Notes: generated by a model not told the origin, from the letters alone. Counted from the first letter of the stretch, positions 25,122 through 34,284 are shown. The stretch is DNA of 34,491 nt from Clostridium sp. (GCA_012512905.1 JAAZDF010000114.1:1-34491), one strand, 5' to 3'. Translations and numbers: made by a program.

Positions 25122-27248
25122 ATGAAAATAAACAAAGAAATAACTTTAGCTGGCAGAAATTTTGGAGTTGAGTTTGGTGATACAGGATTTTTATCAGACG
25201 CAGCTATATTTGTAAACTACGGTGATACAGTTATTATGGTCAATACCAACGCGTCAAATTCTCCAAGAAAGGGAATGGATTTTTTCCCGTTATCAGTAGA
25301 TTATGAAGAAAGATTATATTCTGTTGGTAAAATACCAGGAGGATTTATTAAAAGAGAAGGTAGACCTTCTGAAGACTCTATTTTGAATGGTAGAGCTGTA
25401 GATAGAACAATAAGGCCTCTATTTCCAGATGGTCTTAGAAATGATGTACAAGTTGTTTGTACTATAATGTCTGTAGAAAATGATAATGCTCCATCAATTC
25501 TTGCAATAAACGGTGCTGTAACAGCTTTACTTTTATCGTCTATACCATACGATACTCCACTCGGAGCTGTTTCTGTGGGTTTAATAGATGGTGACTTTGT
25601 TTTAAATCCTAACTCAGAGCAAAGAGAAGCTTCAGACTTAGACCTTACTGTTTGTGCTACAGAAGATAGGGTTATGATGATTGAAGCTGCTGCAAATGAA
25701 GTATCAGAGCAAGTGATGATAGATGCCATTGATTTTGGATTTAATGAATGTAAACAAATCATTGAATTTCAAAAAGAACTTGTAAAAGAGTATGGTAAGG
25801 AAAAACGTGAACTTGAATACTTTACAGTAGATGAAGATATTAGATCTATGGTATCAAATTTTATTGGAAATGATATCAAAGATGCTATGCAAATATTAGA
25901 TAAAGATGAAAGAAACGATAAAATAAATGAAATCAAAGAAAAAGTAGCTGAAGAGTTCTCAGAAGAGTATGAAGATAGTTTAAAAGAAATAAATGAAGTT
26001 GTTTATGAAGCTCAAAAAAATTCGCTTAGAGATATGGTTTTACTTGAAAACAAAAGAATAGATGGTAGAGCATTTGATGAAACAAGACATTTAGAGTCAA
26101 GTGTTTCAATACTTCCAAGAACTCATGGTTCTGGAATATTTACAAGAGGACAAACTCAAGTTTTAGGAGTTACAACTCTAGGAGCTATAAGTGAAATACA
26201 AAAACTTGATGGAATATCAGAAGAAGAAACTAAAAGATATATGCACCATTACAATTTCCCATCATATTCTGTTGGAGAAACAGGACCAATGAGAGGGCCT
26301 GGTAGAAGAGAGATAGGTCACGGTGCTTTAGCTGAAAAAGCATTACTTCCTTTAATACCTAGTGAAGAAGAGTTTCCTTATGCTATAAGAGTGGTATCAG
26401 AGATCTTATCATCAAACGGATCAACATCACAAGCTGCTGTCTGCGCTTCAACACTTGCGCTTTTAGATGCAGGTGTTCCACTAAAAAGACCTGCTGCAGG
26501 TGTAGCTATGGGACTTTTCACAAATGATGATTTATCTGTTGAAAAAGTTGTTACTGATATCCAAGGAATAGAAGATTTCTTTGGAGATATGGATTTTAAA
26601 GTAGCAGGTACAGAAAAAGGAATAACATCTATTCAGGTAGATACAAAAATAAAAGGTTTTTCAAAGACTGTAGTTGAAGAATCTATAAATGGTGCAAGAA
26701 AAGCAAGACTTCAAATGCTAGATGTTATGAAGGCTGCTATTGATGGTCCAAGAGATGAAGTATCTCTTTACGCTCCAAAAATCTATACAATTAATATAGA
26801 CCCAGATAAAATAAGAGATGTTATCGGCGCTGGTGGAAAAACAATTAATAAAATAATTGATGAAACTGGAGTTAAGATAGACATTGACGATACTGGAAAA
26901 GTTTTTGTAGCTGGTGAAGATATTAATATGGTAAATGCAGCTCTGAAAACTATTGAAGGAATAACAAAAGATGTTAAAAAAGGTGAAATTTATCTTGGAA
27001 CAGTTAAAAAGATAATGCCTTTTGGATGTTTTGTTGAAATTCTTCCTGGAAAAGATGGGCTTGTACATATATCAAAACTTGAAGAAGGAAGAGTTGAAAA
27101 TGTAGAAGATGTTGTTTCTGAAGGCGATGAGATTTTAGTGAAAGTTCTTGAGATTGATAATCAAGGCAGAATTAATTTATCTAGAAAAGATGCCACAAAA
27201 GAAGCAGACGAAGTTGGAAGAGAAAACTTAAATATTCAAAAGTTTTAA
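25122..27248 (+). CDS. pnp: Polyribonucleotide nucleotidyltransferase (PNPase)
   Basis: PNPase is a trimeric 3'-5' exoribonuclease that uses phosphate to release nucleoside diphosphates; it can also add tails. It has two RNase PH-like domains: the first at about 10-230, and the second at about 310-540, including [18 protein letters not shown] with the catalytic aspartates near 489-491. An alpha-helical linker separates them. The C-terminal KH domain ([12 protein letters not shown], about 567) and S1 domain ([15 protein letters not shown], about 626-690) follow. The 708 residues are normal. AAGGAGAG precedes the ATG, directly after the long inverted repeat. NrnA, encoded upstream, degrades its short products. 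Confidence 0.98.
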   Translation: MKINKEITLAGRNFGVEFGDTGFLSDAAIFVNYGDTVIMVNTNASNSPRKGMDFFPLSVDYEERLYSVGKIPGGFIKREGRPSEDSILNGRAVDRTIRPLFPDGLRNDVQVVCTIMSVENDNAPSILAINGAVTALLLSSIPYDTPLGAVSVGLIDGDFVLNPNSEQREASDLDLTVCATEDRVMMIEAAANEVSEQVMIDAIDFGFNECKQIIEFQKELVKEYGKEKRELEYFTVDEDIRSMVSNFIGNDIKDAMQILDKDERNDKINEIKEKVAEEFSEEYEDSLKEINEVVYEAQKNSLRDMVLLENKRIDGRAFDETRHLESSVSILPRTHGSGIFTRGQTQVLGVTTLGAISEIQKLDGISEEETKRYMHHYNFPSYSVGETGPMRGPGRREIGHGALAEKALLPLIPSEEEFPYAIRVVSEILSSNGSTSQAAVCASTLALLDAGVPLKRPAAGVAMGLFTNDDLSVEKVVTDIQGIEDFFGDMDFKVAGTEKGITSIQVDTKIKGFSKTVVEESINGARKARLQMLDVMKAAIDGPRDEVSLYAPKIYTINIDPDKIRDVIGAGGKTINKIIDETGVKIDIDDTGKVFVAGEDINMVNAALKTIEGITKDVKKGEIYLGTVKKIMPFGCFVEILPGKDGLVHISKLEEGRVENVEDVVSEGDEILVKVLEIDNQGRINLSRKDATKEADEVGRENLNIQKF

Positions 27249-27284
27249 AAGAATAAATTAAGTTAAAGATTAATAATAGATAAG

Positions 27285-27317
27285 AAACTACCAGAGAATA
27301 AATGCTGGTAGTTTTTT
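27285..27317 (+). terminator. pnp terminator
   Basis: AAACTACCAG (27285-27294) and CTGGTAGTTT (27305-27314) form a perfect 10-bp stem with a 10-base loop and a run of six T. Confidence 0.88.
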
Positions 27318-27331
27318 ACTATAGTTTAATA

Positions 27332-27340
27332 TGATATATT
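27332..27340 (+). promoter_or_regulatory. possible extended -10 for the CDF gene
   Basis: TGATATATT is an extended -10-like element 32 bases before the transporter start, just after the pnp terminator. No recognisable -35 box lies upstream, which is partly terminator sequence. Confidence 0.35.
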
Positions 27341-27371
27341 TAAGGTGTAAAGCTTATCAAAGGAGGAAAAA

Positions 27372-28262
27372 ATGAGTAAAGATCATAATCTTGGCAATAA
27401 AAATAAGAGCAGTGAAGTATCAAATATAAAACTAGCATTTTTCTTAAATCTTAGTTTTACTATTATAGAAGTTATTGGCGGAATCTGGATTAATAGTATA
27501 GCTATTATTTCTGATGCCATACACGATCTTGGTGATACTCTTTCCTTAGGTTTAGCTTGGTTTTTAGGCTATTACTCTGAAAAAGAAGAAGATGAGAAGT
27601 ATAGCTATGGTTATAAAAGATTTTCTTTATTATCGGCGCTTATAAACACAACAGTTCTTATTATAGGATCTTTTATAATATTTTATAATGCAGTTCCAAG
27701 ACTTTTCTCTCCGGAAGAAACTAACGCAAAAGGGATGATAGGGTTTGCAGTAGTTGGAATAATTGTAAATGGAATAGGTGCTTTTAAGACAAAAGAAGGG
27801 GCTTCTTTAAATGAGAAAGTTGTTAGCTGGCATTTATTAGAAGATGTCTTAGGCTGGGCCGCCGTATTAGTAGCTGGTATTATAATGCATTTTATAGAAA
27901 TTCCAATACTTGATCCACTACTTTCAATAGCTATAGCACTATATATACTTTATAATGTATTTATAAATTTTAAAAAGACAATTTCACTTTTTCTTCAAGC
28001 TGTACCTGAAGATATTGATATAAATGAAATTGTAAATAGGTTTAAAAAAATAGAGAAAGTAATAGGTACTCATCACACTCATATTTGGTCACTTGATAAT
28101 AAGCACCATGTTTTAACTACCCATCTAGAAGTTGATAAATCAGTAAGCTTAGAAGATATAACAAAAATAAAAAAAGAAGCTAAAAGCGTAGTTAAAAATT
28201 TTAATATGGAGCACATAACAATAGAAATTGATATTAAACAAGATGACTGCACAGTAAATTAG
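27372..28262 (+). CDS. Cation diffusion facilitator, probable Zn2+/H+ antiporter
   Basis: A 296-residue cation diffusion facilitator that should export a divalent metal in exchange for protons. Six membrane segments are visible. The intramembrane metal site is H51-x3-D55 in TM2 (ISDAIHDLGDTLSLG) and H154-x3-D158 in TM5 (WHLLEDVLGWAAVL). This HD/HD pattern is the zinc-type CzcD/ZitB site, and manganese-type members differ. The cytosolic C-terminal domain carries HTHIWSLDNKHHVLTTHLEVD, a family histidine motif. GGAGG precedes the ATG. It lies between a pnp terminator and a weak terminator, so it appears to be a single-gene unit inserted in an otherwise conserved pnp-ftsK neighbourhood. The true metal is inferred. 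No metal-responsive operator was recognised. Confidence 0.9.
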   Translation: MSKDHNLGNKNKSSEVSNIKLAFFLNLSFTIIEVIGGIWINSIAIISDAIHDLGDTLSLGLAWFLGYYSEKEEDEKYSYGYKRFSLLSALINTTVLIIGSFIIFYNAVPRLFSPEETNAKGMIGFAVVGIIVNGIGAFKTKEGASLNEKVVSWHLLEDVLGWAAVLVAGIIMHFIEIPILDPLLSIAIALYILYNVFINFKKTISLFLQAVPEDIDINEIVNRFKKIEKVIGTHHTHIWSLDNKHHVLTTHLEVDKSVSLEDITKIKKEAKSVVKNFNMEHITIEIDIKQDDCTVN

Positions 28263-28291
28263 ATATAATAAGCCTTTAATTAGTCTAAATG

Positions 28292-28326
28292 AAAAAAATT
28301 AGCTAATATCAGGGTGATTTTTTTAA
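28292..28326 (+). terminator. weak terminator after the CDF gene
   Basis: AAAAAAATTA (28292-28301) pairs with TGATTTTTTT (28315-28324) with one G-U pair and a 13-base loop. The stem is almost all A-T, so it is probably inefficient. Confidence 0.45.
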
Positions 28327-28385
28327 TATTCTTTTTGTTATGATAAAATGAAGTAAGTTAAATAAAACTATTGGAGGTATTTCTC

Positions 28386-30866
28386 TTGAAAAAATCTAGT
28401 AAAACAAAGTCTACTTCAAGACTTAAAACTAATAAAAAAAGAAAGACTAATAAATCTACTGGAAGAAAAACTAAAAGAAAATCTTCAGTAAAGAAAAGAA
28501 AAGAGACCACTAAACTATTTTATACTGAAATTATAGGTCTTTTATTTTTGGGACTTGGTATTTTTACATTAATATCAATGATATCTATTGATGTTGGAAT
28601 AATAGGGAATAGTGTTAAAAGTATTATGTTTTCTATACTCGGAATACTTGGGTATTCTATACCAGTATTTTTTATAATTATCGGTATATCATTAATTCTT
28701 AGAAAACCAGATATATTTTCTAATAAAACTATTTATGGACTGTTAATAGCAGTACTTACAACATCTTTAATATTATCAGTAAATAGAATAGATATAGTTT
28801 ATGAGAATGGAATTATGGTTTCGCTTAAAAACCTTATAGATTTAAATGATATTAATCATGGCGGTATATTTGGACTTTTAATTTCAATTCCAATTTTCAA
28901 GCTTATTGGTATAGTAGGAACGTATATATTATCTTTTGTTTTATATACAATTTCAATTATTTTAGTTTTTAATACTAGTCTTTATGATTTAGGAAAAAGC
29001 TTTAAGAAAAAATATAATAACATAAAAGAAAACAAAAATAATGAAAAAAACAATAAACTAGTGGAAGACAAACTTAGTGAAGATGAAATAATTGCAAAAA
29101 AACTCAAGATGCTTGAGGTGATGAATGAGGGAGAAACTTTAGATGAAAAAAACAATGCTAGAGATATCTCTATAAAATCACATATTGCAGATAAAAATAA
29201 ATCTCCTTTTCTAACGATCAATCATGAAGTCGATGAGGGAAAAAATAAAGAAGACCAGTTTTTAAATGAAAAAGAAATTTTAGATAAGGTATCAGAAGAA
29301 GTTTATTTGAAAAATTCCAAAGAGGTTAAGGATTTTGAAAAGAAAAAATCTGAAGATATAAAGGCTAATAATGAAAATAAGCTATTAGATAAAGAGAAAA
29401 CAGCAGAAGAAGATAGTAAATCTTCCCCGGATGAGTATGAATTTCCTGAGATTGCTCTTTTAAAGAGAAATATTAAAGGAATGCTTGAAGAGGAAGATAG
29501 GGAAGAAATTATTAAAAATGCTAAAATCCTTGAAGATACCCTTAGTAGCTTTGGAGTAGGTGCAAAAGTTAATAATGTATCAAAAGGTCCAACTGTAACT
29601 CGCTATGAGCTTCAGCCAGACTCTGGTGTAAAAGTTTCACGAATAGTTAGTCTGTCTGATGATATAGCCCTTGCCCTTGCAGCAAGTGGCGTTAGGATAG
29701 AAGCTCCTATACCAGGTAAAGCCGCTGTTGGAATTGAAATACCAAATAAAGAAACATCTGCTGTATACCTTAGAGAAGTCATTGAAGATAAATTATTTCA
29801 AAAAAGCACTAGTAAAATATCAGTTGCTTTAGGAAAAGATATTTCAGGAAATCCTGTTGTAGGAGACCTGTCAAAAATGCCTCACATGCTTATTGCAGGA
29901 GCTACGGGCTCGGGTAAAAGTGTATGCATAAATTCTATAATCATATCAATACTTTTTAAATATGATCCTGAAGATGTTAAGCTACTTATGATTGACCCTA
30001 AAGTAGTTGAACTTAATATCTATAATGGCATACCTCATCTACTTGTTCCTGTTGTAACAGATCCTAAAAAAGCAGCAGGAGCTTTAAACTGGGCTGTGAA
30101 AGAAATGATACGAAGATATGAATCTTTTGCAGAAAAAGGAGTTCGAAATATAGAAGGATTTAATGATCTTTCAAAAAGAAAAGCAGATATTGAAAAACTT
30201 CCTTATATTGTTATCATTGTAGACGAGCTTGCTGACCTTATGATGGTCTCTGCAAGTGAAGTGGAAGATTACATTGCAAGACTTGCACAAATGGCTAGAG
30301 CGGCGGGAATTCACCTTGTAATAGCAACTCAAAGGCCTTCAGTAGATGTAATCACAGGTGTTATAAAAGCAAACATACCATCTAGGATATCTTTTGCAGT
30401 TTCAAGTGCTATTGATTCAAGAACAATTTTAGATTCAGGTGGAGCAGAAAAGCTTCTTGGTAAAGGTGATATGCTTTATTATCCAGTAGGAGCTGCAAAA
30501 CCAAAAAGAATCCAAGGATCCTTTATATCTGAAGAAGAAGTTGAAGCAATAGTAAAAAGAATAAAAGTTTCTAAAAAGGAAATATCTTATGATAATGATA
30601 TAATAGAACATATTGAAAAAGAAAATGATATAATGGGCTTAGATGATGAAACAGATGAACTTTTTGAAGATGCCCTTAGAATTGTTTTTGAAAACGACGA
30701 GGCATCTACATCCTTACTCCAAAGAAGACTTAGAGTAGGTTATAATAGAGCTGCAAGAATTATGGATGACCTTGAAAATAGAGGTATTATATCTGAAAGA
30801 GACGGTACAAAAGCAAGAGATGTTTTAATTTCTAAACATGACTACTACGACAATAAAGAAAACTAA
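28386..30866 (+). CDS. ftsK: DNA translocase FtsK/SpoIIIE family
   Basis: FtsK/SpoIIIE proteins pump chromosomal DNA across the closing septum. The 826-residue protein starts with about 43 very basic residues (Lys/Arg/Ser/Thr), then four membrane segments up to about residue 195 and a charged, variable linker. The motor includes the alpha part (EDTLSSFGVGAKV), Walker A GATGSGKS (505-512) and Walker B YIVIIVDELADL (near 607). The C-terminal gamma winged helix, ASTSLLQRRLRVGYNRAARIMDDLENRGI, reads KOPS-like polarity sequences in studied members. The track starts at a TTG (28371) that overlaps GGAGG; the TTG at 28386 is eight bases after that site and is the better start. Whether it serves vegetative division or sporulation cannot be told here. 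Confidence 0.95.
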   Translation: MKKSSKTKSTSRLKTNKKRKTNKSTGRKTKRKSSVKKRKETTKLFYTEIIGLLFLGLGIFTLISMISIDVGIIGNSVKSIMFSILGILGYSIPVFFIIIGISLILRKPDIFSNKTIYGLLIAVLTTSLILSVNRIDIVYENGIMVSLKNLIDLNDINHGGIFGLLISIPIFKLIGIVGTYILSFVLYTISIILVFNTSLYDLGKSFKKKYNNIKENKNNEKNNKLVEDKLSEDEIIAKKLKMLEVMNEGETLDEKNNARDISIKSHIADKNKSPFLTINHEVDEGKNKEDQFLNEKEILDKVSEEVYLKNSKEVKDFEKKKSEDIKANNENKLLDKEKTAEEDSKSSPDEYEFPEIALLKRNIKGMLEEEDREEIIKNAKILEDTLSSFGVGAKVNNVSKGPTVTRYELQPDSGVKVSRIVSLSDDIALALAASGVRIEAPIPGKAAVGIEIPNKETSAVYLREVIEDKLFQKSTSKISVALGKDISGNPVVGDLSKMPHMLIAGATGSGKSVCINSIIISILFKYDPEDVKLLMIDPKVVELNIYNGIPHLLVPVVTDPKKAAGALNWAVKEMIRRYESFAEKGVRNIEGFNDLSKRKADIEKLPYIVIIVDELADLMMVSASEVEDYIARLAQMARAAGIHLVIATQRPSVDVITGVIKANIPSRISFAVSSAIDSRTILDSGGAEKLLGKGDMLYYPVGAAKPKRIQGSFISEEEVEAIVKRIKVSKKEISYDNDIIEHIEKENDIMGLDDETDELFEDALRIVFENDEASTSLLQRRLRVGYNRAARIMDDLENRGIISERDGTKARDVLISKHDYYDNKEN

Positions 30867-30891
30867 AATAATTTGAAATGGAGCATATAAA

Positions 30892-31482
30892 ATGAACTTA
30901 CCAAACAAACTAACTATTTTTAGAATAACTCTGGTCCCTTTTTTCCTTTTATTTATATCAATAGAGGCTATTCCTTATAATTTTACAATAGCTACAGTTA
31001 TATTTTTAGTAGCTGCCCTTACTGACCACTTGGATGGACGAATTGCTAGGAGTCAAAACATTATAACTGATTTCGGGAAATTTATGGACCCTCTTGCGGA
31101 CAAACTACTTGTAACAGCGGCTTTAATTGCTCTTGTCGAATATAACTTAATAGGTGGATGGATAGCTGTTATTATTATTGCAAGAGAGTTTGCTGTATCA
31201 GGGCTTAGAACTCTGGCTGCAAACGAAGGTACAGTAATTGCCGCTAGTGTATGGGGAAAAGTCAAAACTACAACTCAAATGGTTGCTGTTGTAGGACTTC
31301 TTATTGAACTTATTTCTTTAAATGAAACATATCTTATGGAATTATTTAAAAGCATCCCAGCCTTAGGATCTTTCTTTAGTATGGTTCCTATAGTTATTAT
31401 GTATGTAGCTACATTTTTTACAATATTATCAGGAATAGATTATTTTAGAAATGGTAAAGAATTTATAAATATTCATAAGTAA
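30892..31482 (+). CDS. pgsA: CDP-diacylglycerol-glycerol-3-phosphate 3-phosphatidyltransferase
   Basis: PgsA makes phosphatidylglycerol phosphate from CDP-diacylglycerol, the product of CdsA encoded at 7762. The CDP-alcohol phosphotransferase signature is complete: D45-x2-DG-x2-AR-x8-G-x3-D66-x3-D70 (DHLDGRIARSQNIITDFGKFMDPLADK). The 196 residues with several membrane helices are normal. It starts 25 bases after ftsK with a TGGAG site and no promoter between, so the two are co-transcribed. The usual next genes (cinA, recA, rny) are absent, so the conserved cluster ends here. Confidence 0.95.
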   Translation: MNLPNKLTIFRITLVPFFLLFISIEAIPYNFTIATVIFLVAALTDHLDGRIARSQNIITDFGKFMDPLADKLLVTAALIALVEYNLIGGWIAVIIIAREFAVSGLRTLAANEGTVIAASVWGKVKTTTQMVAVVGLLIELISLNETYLMELFKSIPALGSFFSMVPIVIMYVATFFTILSGIDYFRNGKEFINIHK

Positions 31483-31521
31483 AAGAGTAAAATTTGTTTA
31501 TAAATATATAAGTATCAGAGT

Positions 31522-31557
31522 AAAAAAAGAAGGATTATTAATTTCCTTCTTTTTTTT
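31522..31557 (+). terminator. pgsA terminator
   Basis: AAAAAAAGAAGGA (31522-31534) and TCCTTCTTTTTTT (31544-31556) form a perfect 13-bp stem with a 9-base loop inside a run of T. Confidence 0.9.
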
Positions 31558-31675
31558 GCTGGAATTTTAATTCCAAATTAAATTAAAAAGTTATTAAGTA
31601 TATGAATAAAAAGTATATAGAAATCATAATTAAATAATAATTCAAGAACTAAGTGTTATCATTCACCCTAAACTA

Positions 31676-31704
31676 TTGACCACTCCTCATTAAGATAATA
31701 TTAT
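31676..31704 (+). promoter_or_regulatory. glsB-like gene promoter (TTGACC-17-TATTAT)
   Basis: TTGACC (31676-31681) and TATTAT (31699-31704) are separated by exactly 17 bases, a good sigma-A promoter. It gives a leader of about 60 bases. No sigma-B-type sequence is seen. The 31558-31675 stretch before it holds nothing else that I can support. Confidence 0.65.
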
Positions 31705-31771
31705 GTAATTAATCAAGAAACAAATAAATAAAAAATAAATAAAATAATATAATTTCTAAAGGAGGAATTTT

Positions 31772-32032
31772 ATGCCAGAAGTAAGTAATTTAATTATATG
31801 GTTAGTTTTAGGTGGAATTTCAGGATGGATTGCAAGTATGATTGCCGGAAAAAATGCTGGAATGGGATTAATTGCAAATATAGTAGTAGGAATTATAGGA
31901 GCATTTATTGGAGGCTGGGTAGCAGGACTACTAAATTTAGGACCAGCTACAGGACTTAATCTTTGGAGCTTTTTAGTTTCAATAGTCGGAGCTTTGATTC
32001 TACTATGGTTAATAAATCTTTTTTCAAGATAG
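31772..32032 (+). CDS. GlsB/YeaQ/YmgE family small membrane protein
   Basis: An 86-residue protein with three hydrophobic segments and many glycines (GGISGWIASMIAGKNAGMGLIANIVVGIIGAFIGGWVAGLL), matching the transglycosylase-associated/GlsB/YeaQ family. Family members are often stress-induced in Gram-positives and linked to the Asp23 cluster, but their biochemical role is unknown and the transglycosylase label is historical. GGAGG precedes the ATG. It is monocistronic, with its own promoter and a terminator shared with the convergent HAD gene. No asp23 or amaP gene is nearby. Confidence 0.88.
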   Translation: MPEVSNLIIWLVLGGISGWIASMIAGKNAGMGLIANIVVGIIGAFIGGWVAGLLNLGPATGLNLWSFLVSIVGALILLWLINLFSR

Positions 32033-32098
32033 TAGAGTATTCAATAAAGCTAATAAAATAATATAAAATATTTCCCCCCATAAAAATATAAATATAAG

Positions 32099-32131
32099 AA
32101 AAGCCAGATTCTATAAGAGTCTGGCTTTTTT
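32099..32131. terminator. bidirectional terminator between the glsB-like and HAD genes
   Basis: AAAAGCCAGA (32099-32108) and TCTGGCTTTT (32120-32129) form a perfect 10-bp stem, followed by TT. It has a good T-tract on the plus strand and a shorter TTTTC on the minus strand. It lies between two convergent genes. Confidence 0.85.
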
Positions 32132-32138
32132 GTATTTA

Positions 32139-32861
32139 TTATTTTATATCAGGAAGGGATTTTACGAATTTTAAATAATCATTATAATCTCCTTCAAAAT
32201 CAGATATGTAATCTAGATTATGTCTATTTAATATATGATTATTGATTAAAAAGGTTTTAATTCCAAGTTCTCGAATAACAAGGTCTTCTAAAACATCATT
32301 TCCTACCATAAAACATTCATCAGGATCTTTTTTTATTTCATCTAATATTTCTTTATAGTAATTTATATTGGGTTTAGCAAAAGAGCTAGTTTCTATACTG
32401 GTAACAAATTTAAAATCATCGATATCTAAATTAGCCCATTCGACCCTTGCCTTTACTGCTTCAAAAGGAAAGAGAGGATTTGTTGCTATAACAAGCTCAT
32501 ATCCTTTTTCTTTAAGTATATCAATTGATTTTGGTATTGTATCTTCTGTTTTTACTGCTTTTTCCATAGAATGATATTCATTTTTATAAAAATTATTAAA
32601 TCTTGAGCTTACTTCTATGTATTCATCTTTAGATAAAATATCTTTAAAGGAATCTAAAAAGACATTTTTATTGGTTTGGCTTCCGTCATTTTTGATTGTG
32701 TTTTTGATAGGTTTTTCAAGAATTGTTTTAACAAACTTTGTATCTTTAAATCCTTCGAAAGCTTTTAAAAGAGAATTTACAAAATAGTTCTCAAAATCTT
32801 TCATATCTATAGATAAAAGAGTTCCATCTAAATCAAATAGTATTGTATTTACATTTTTCAT
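32139..32861 (-). CDS. HAD-superfamily hydrolase (phosphatase-like)
   Basis: A 240-residue haloacid dehalogenase-type enzyme, most likely a phosphatase on a small molecule. Motif I is ILFDLDGTLLS, with the nucleophile and acid aspartates. Motif II is the threonine in LVIATNPLFP. Motif III is the lysine in SFAKPNINYY. Motif IV is MVGNDVLEDLVI with the metal-binding aspartates. The insert between motifs I and II suggests an alpha-helical C1 cap. The substrate cannot be told from sequence. The ATG follows a GGGGG site. It is read towards the glsB-like gene and is separated from the exporter genes by about 180 bases of AT-rich spacer, in which no clear promoter was found. Confidence 0.88.
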   Translation of the reverse strand: MKNVNTILFDLDGTLLSIDMKDFENYFVNSLLKAFEGFKDTKFVKTILEKPIKNTIKNDGSQTNKNVFLDSFKDILSKDEYIEVSSRFNNFYKNEYHSMEKAVKTEDTIPKSIDILKEKGYELVIATNPLFPFEAVKARVEWANLDIDDFKFVTSIETSSFAKPNINYYKEILDEIKKDPDECFMVGNDVLEDLVIRELGIKTFLINNHILNRHNLDYISDFEGDYNDYLKFVKSLPDIK

Positions 32862-33043
32862 ATTATCCCCCTAAATAAAGTAACTTATTCTATAAAAGAT
32901 ATTAAAATTGCTCTTAGAAAATATAATAAACTATAAAAGTTAAATAAGCCTAAAAAATGGAAAATTAGTATTTCCTTATACAAAAGTATATATATAGGAG
33001 TTGATAAAAACATTTATAAATTTTATTTTCTAGCTATCACTTT

Positions 33044-33487
33044 TTAACTGATAGGTTTTACTCTCCCCTGAATTAGAAAATAACTTTTTATAATAGTTGA
33101 TACAACAATTATCCCCAGAGCTAGAGCTCCTGTTGCCATTATAGCGCTTACAAATCCATCTAAAGCACCTAAATGATCTTTTTTTATAAAGCTAAGCATA
33201 GTTTCATATAGCTCTCCACCTGGAACTAAAGGAATTAAGGCAGTCGTTAAAAATGCTGTAACAGGCATTTTTTTTATTCTAGCCATTATTTCTGCATAAA
33301 AAGAAATTACAACAGCTGCTAAAAAATATGATAGGCCATAAAGATTAAATGTATTTAACGAAGCAGAAAAACAAAGCCAGCCAAGAGCTCCTCCAAAAGC
33401 TGCTAGGTAAGATGTCTTTTTATCCACATTAAATATAATAGAGAAACTAAAAGATGCAATATAAGCATAAATAAAAGTTTTAAACAC
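33044..33487 (-). CDS. Threonine/serine exporter family, ThrE C-terminal half (ThrE_2)
   Basis: A hydrophobic 147-residue protein with about four or five membrane segments, including AEIMARIKKMPVTAFLTTALIPLVPGGELYETM, the motif region of the ThrE second domain. Together with the gene before it, it would make up a split version of the single-chain threonine/serine exporter ThrE; such YjjP/YjjB-like pairs are common. The track begins at an ATG (33499) whose own sequence contains GGAGG. The GTG at 33487 is five bases after that GGAGG and two bases after the stop of the upstream gene, so it is a much better start. Substrate is inferred from the family; the YjjPB pair of E. coli exports succinate. 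Confidence 0.85.
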   Translation of the reverse strand: MFKTFIYAYIASFSFSIIFNVDKKTSYLAAFGGALGWLCFSASLNTFNLYGLSYFLAAVVISFYAEIMARIKKMPVTAFLTTALIPLVPGGELYETMLSFIKKDHLGALDGFVSAIMATGALALGIIVVSTIIKSYFLIQGRVKPIS

Positions 33488-33489
33488 GT

Positions 33490-34284
33490 TTACCTCCATA
33501 GACCAGAAAAAAAGAAAACACTTCCTACTCCCACAGCTATACCAACTGCTGTAAGAAGTGCCTCTACAGCTCTTGAGCTTCCAGATAAATAATCACCCAT
33601 CAGTGTATCTCTCATGGCATTTGTAAAAGCTATGCCTGGAACCAGCACCATAACAGAACCAACAATTATTAAGTCTATATTTCTTGTGTTGAAAAAACTT
33701 AGTTTTGTGAGCATTAGAACAATTAACGCTGCGTAGGATCCTCCTATTATATTTGTGAAAATTGCATTTAAATTATATTTTTTAAATAATAACTGGATAA
33801 ATAAAAGTCCAGGTCCTATTATAAAGGACAAAATAGCATCTCTAGAATTTCCTCCAAGAAGTAAAGTAAAAGAGCTAGTCAATAAAGCTGCCATTAATAG
33901 CTGAGTTGAAGTTTTATAAGGAGTTTTTTCCTCTATAAGATCAAGTTCTTTTTTAAGAAGGCTTAGCTGAAGCGGATTTTCTTCAAGTTTTCTAGAAAGA
34001 TTATTTACAAGAGTTATTTTTTCAAGGTCCACTGTACTTCTTGAAACTCTTTTAGTAAGGGATATAATCTCACCAGTATCATCGATGATTGATACGATTA
34101 TAACCGTTGGAGTTGCAAAGCTTTCTGCATTTATTATTCCATAAGAAAAAAGCATTCTTTTAATTGTTTCCTCAACCCTGTAAGTTTCGCCGCCATTTTC
34201 TAGTATTATTTGACCAGCATAGGAAGCAAGTGTTATTAAACTTTTATTATCTATATTATTCATATTATTTTTCCTTTTTAGCAT
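33490..34284 (-). CDS. Threonine/serine exporter family, ThrE N-terminal half (ThrE_1)
   Basis: A 264-residue protein with a soluble N-terminal domain (YAGQIILENGGETYRVEETIKRM...ESFATPTVIIVSIIDDTGE, typical of the YjjP/ThrE N-half) and then about five membrane segments ending GLWR. It is translated just before the small second half and probably forms a complex with it. Substrates in the family include threonine and serine (ThrE) and succinate (YjjPB). A second ATG, seven codons in (34263), with an AGGA site, is an equally good start. It would be preferred if transcription begins from the minus-strand TATAAT at 34294-34299, which lies too near the first ATG. Confidence 0.85.
   Translation of the reverse strand: MLKRKNNMNNIDNKSLITLASYAGQIILENGGETYRVEETIKRMLFSYGIINAESFATPTVIIVSIIDDTGEIISLTKRVSRSTVDLEKITLVNNLSRKLEENPLQLSLLKKELDLIEEKTPYKTSTQLLMAALLTSSFTLLLGGNSRDAILSFIIGPGLLFIQLLFKKYNLNAIFTNIIGGSYAALIVLMLTKLSFFNTRNIDLIIVGSVMVLVPGIAFTNAMRDTLMGDYLSGSSRAVEALLTAVGIAVGVGSVFFFSGLWR

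Noticed and set aside
25301-25762. 153-residue minus-strand ORF within pnp
   Set aside because: Shadow of the PNPase first domain; no ribosome binding site and no recognisable motif.
31560-31575. Palindrome TGGAATTTTAATTCCA after the pgsA terminator
   Set aside because: Short, with a two-base loop, no T-run and no promoter overlap; probably chance.
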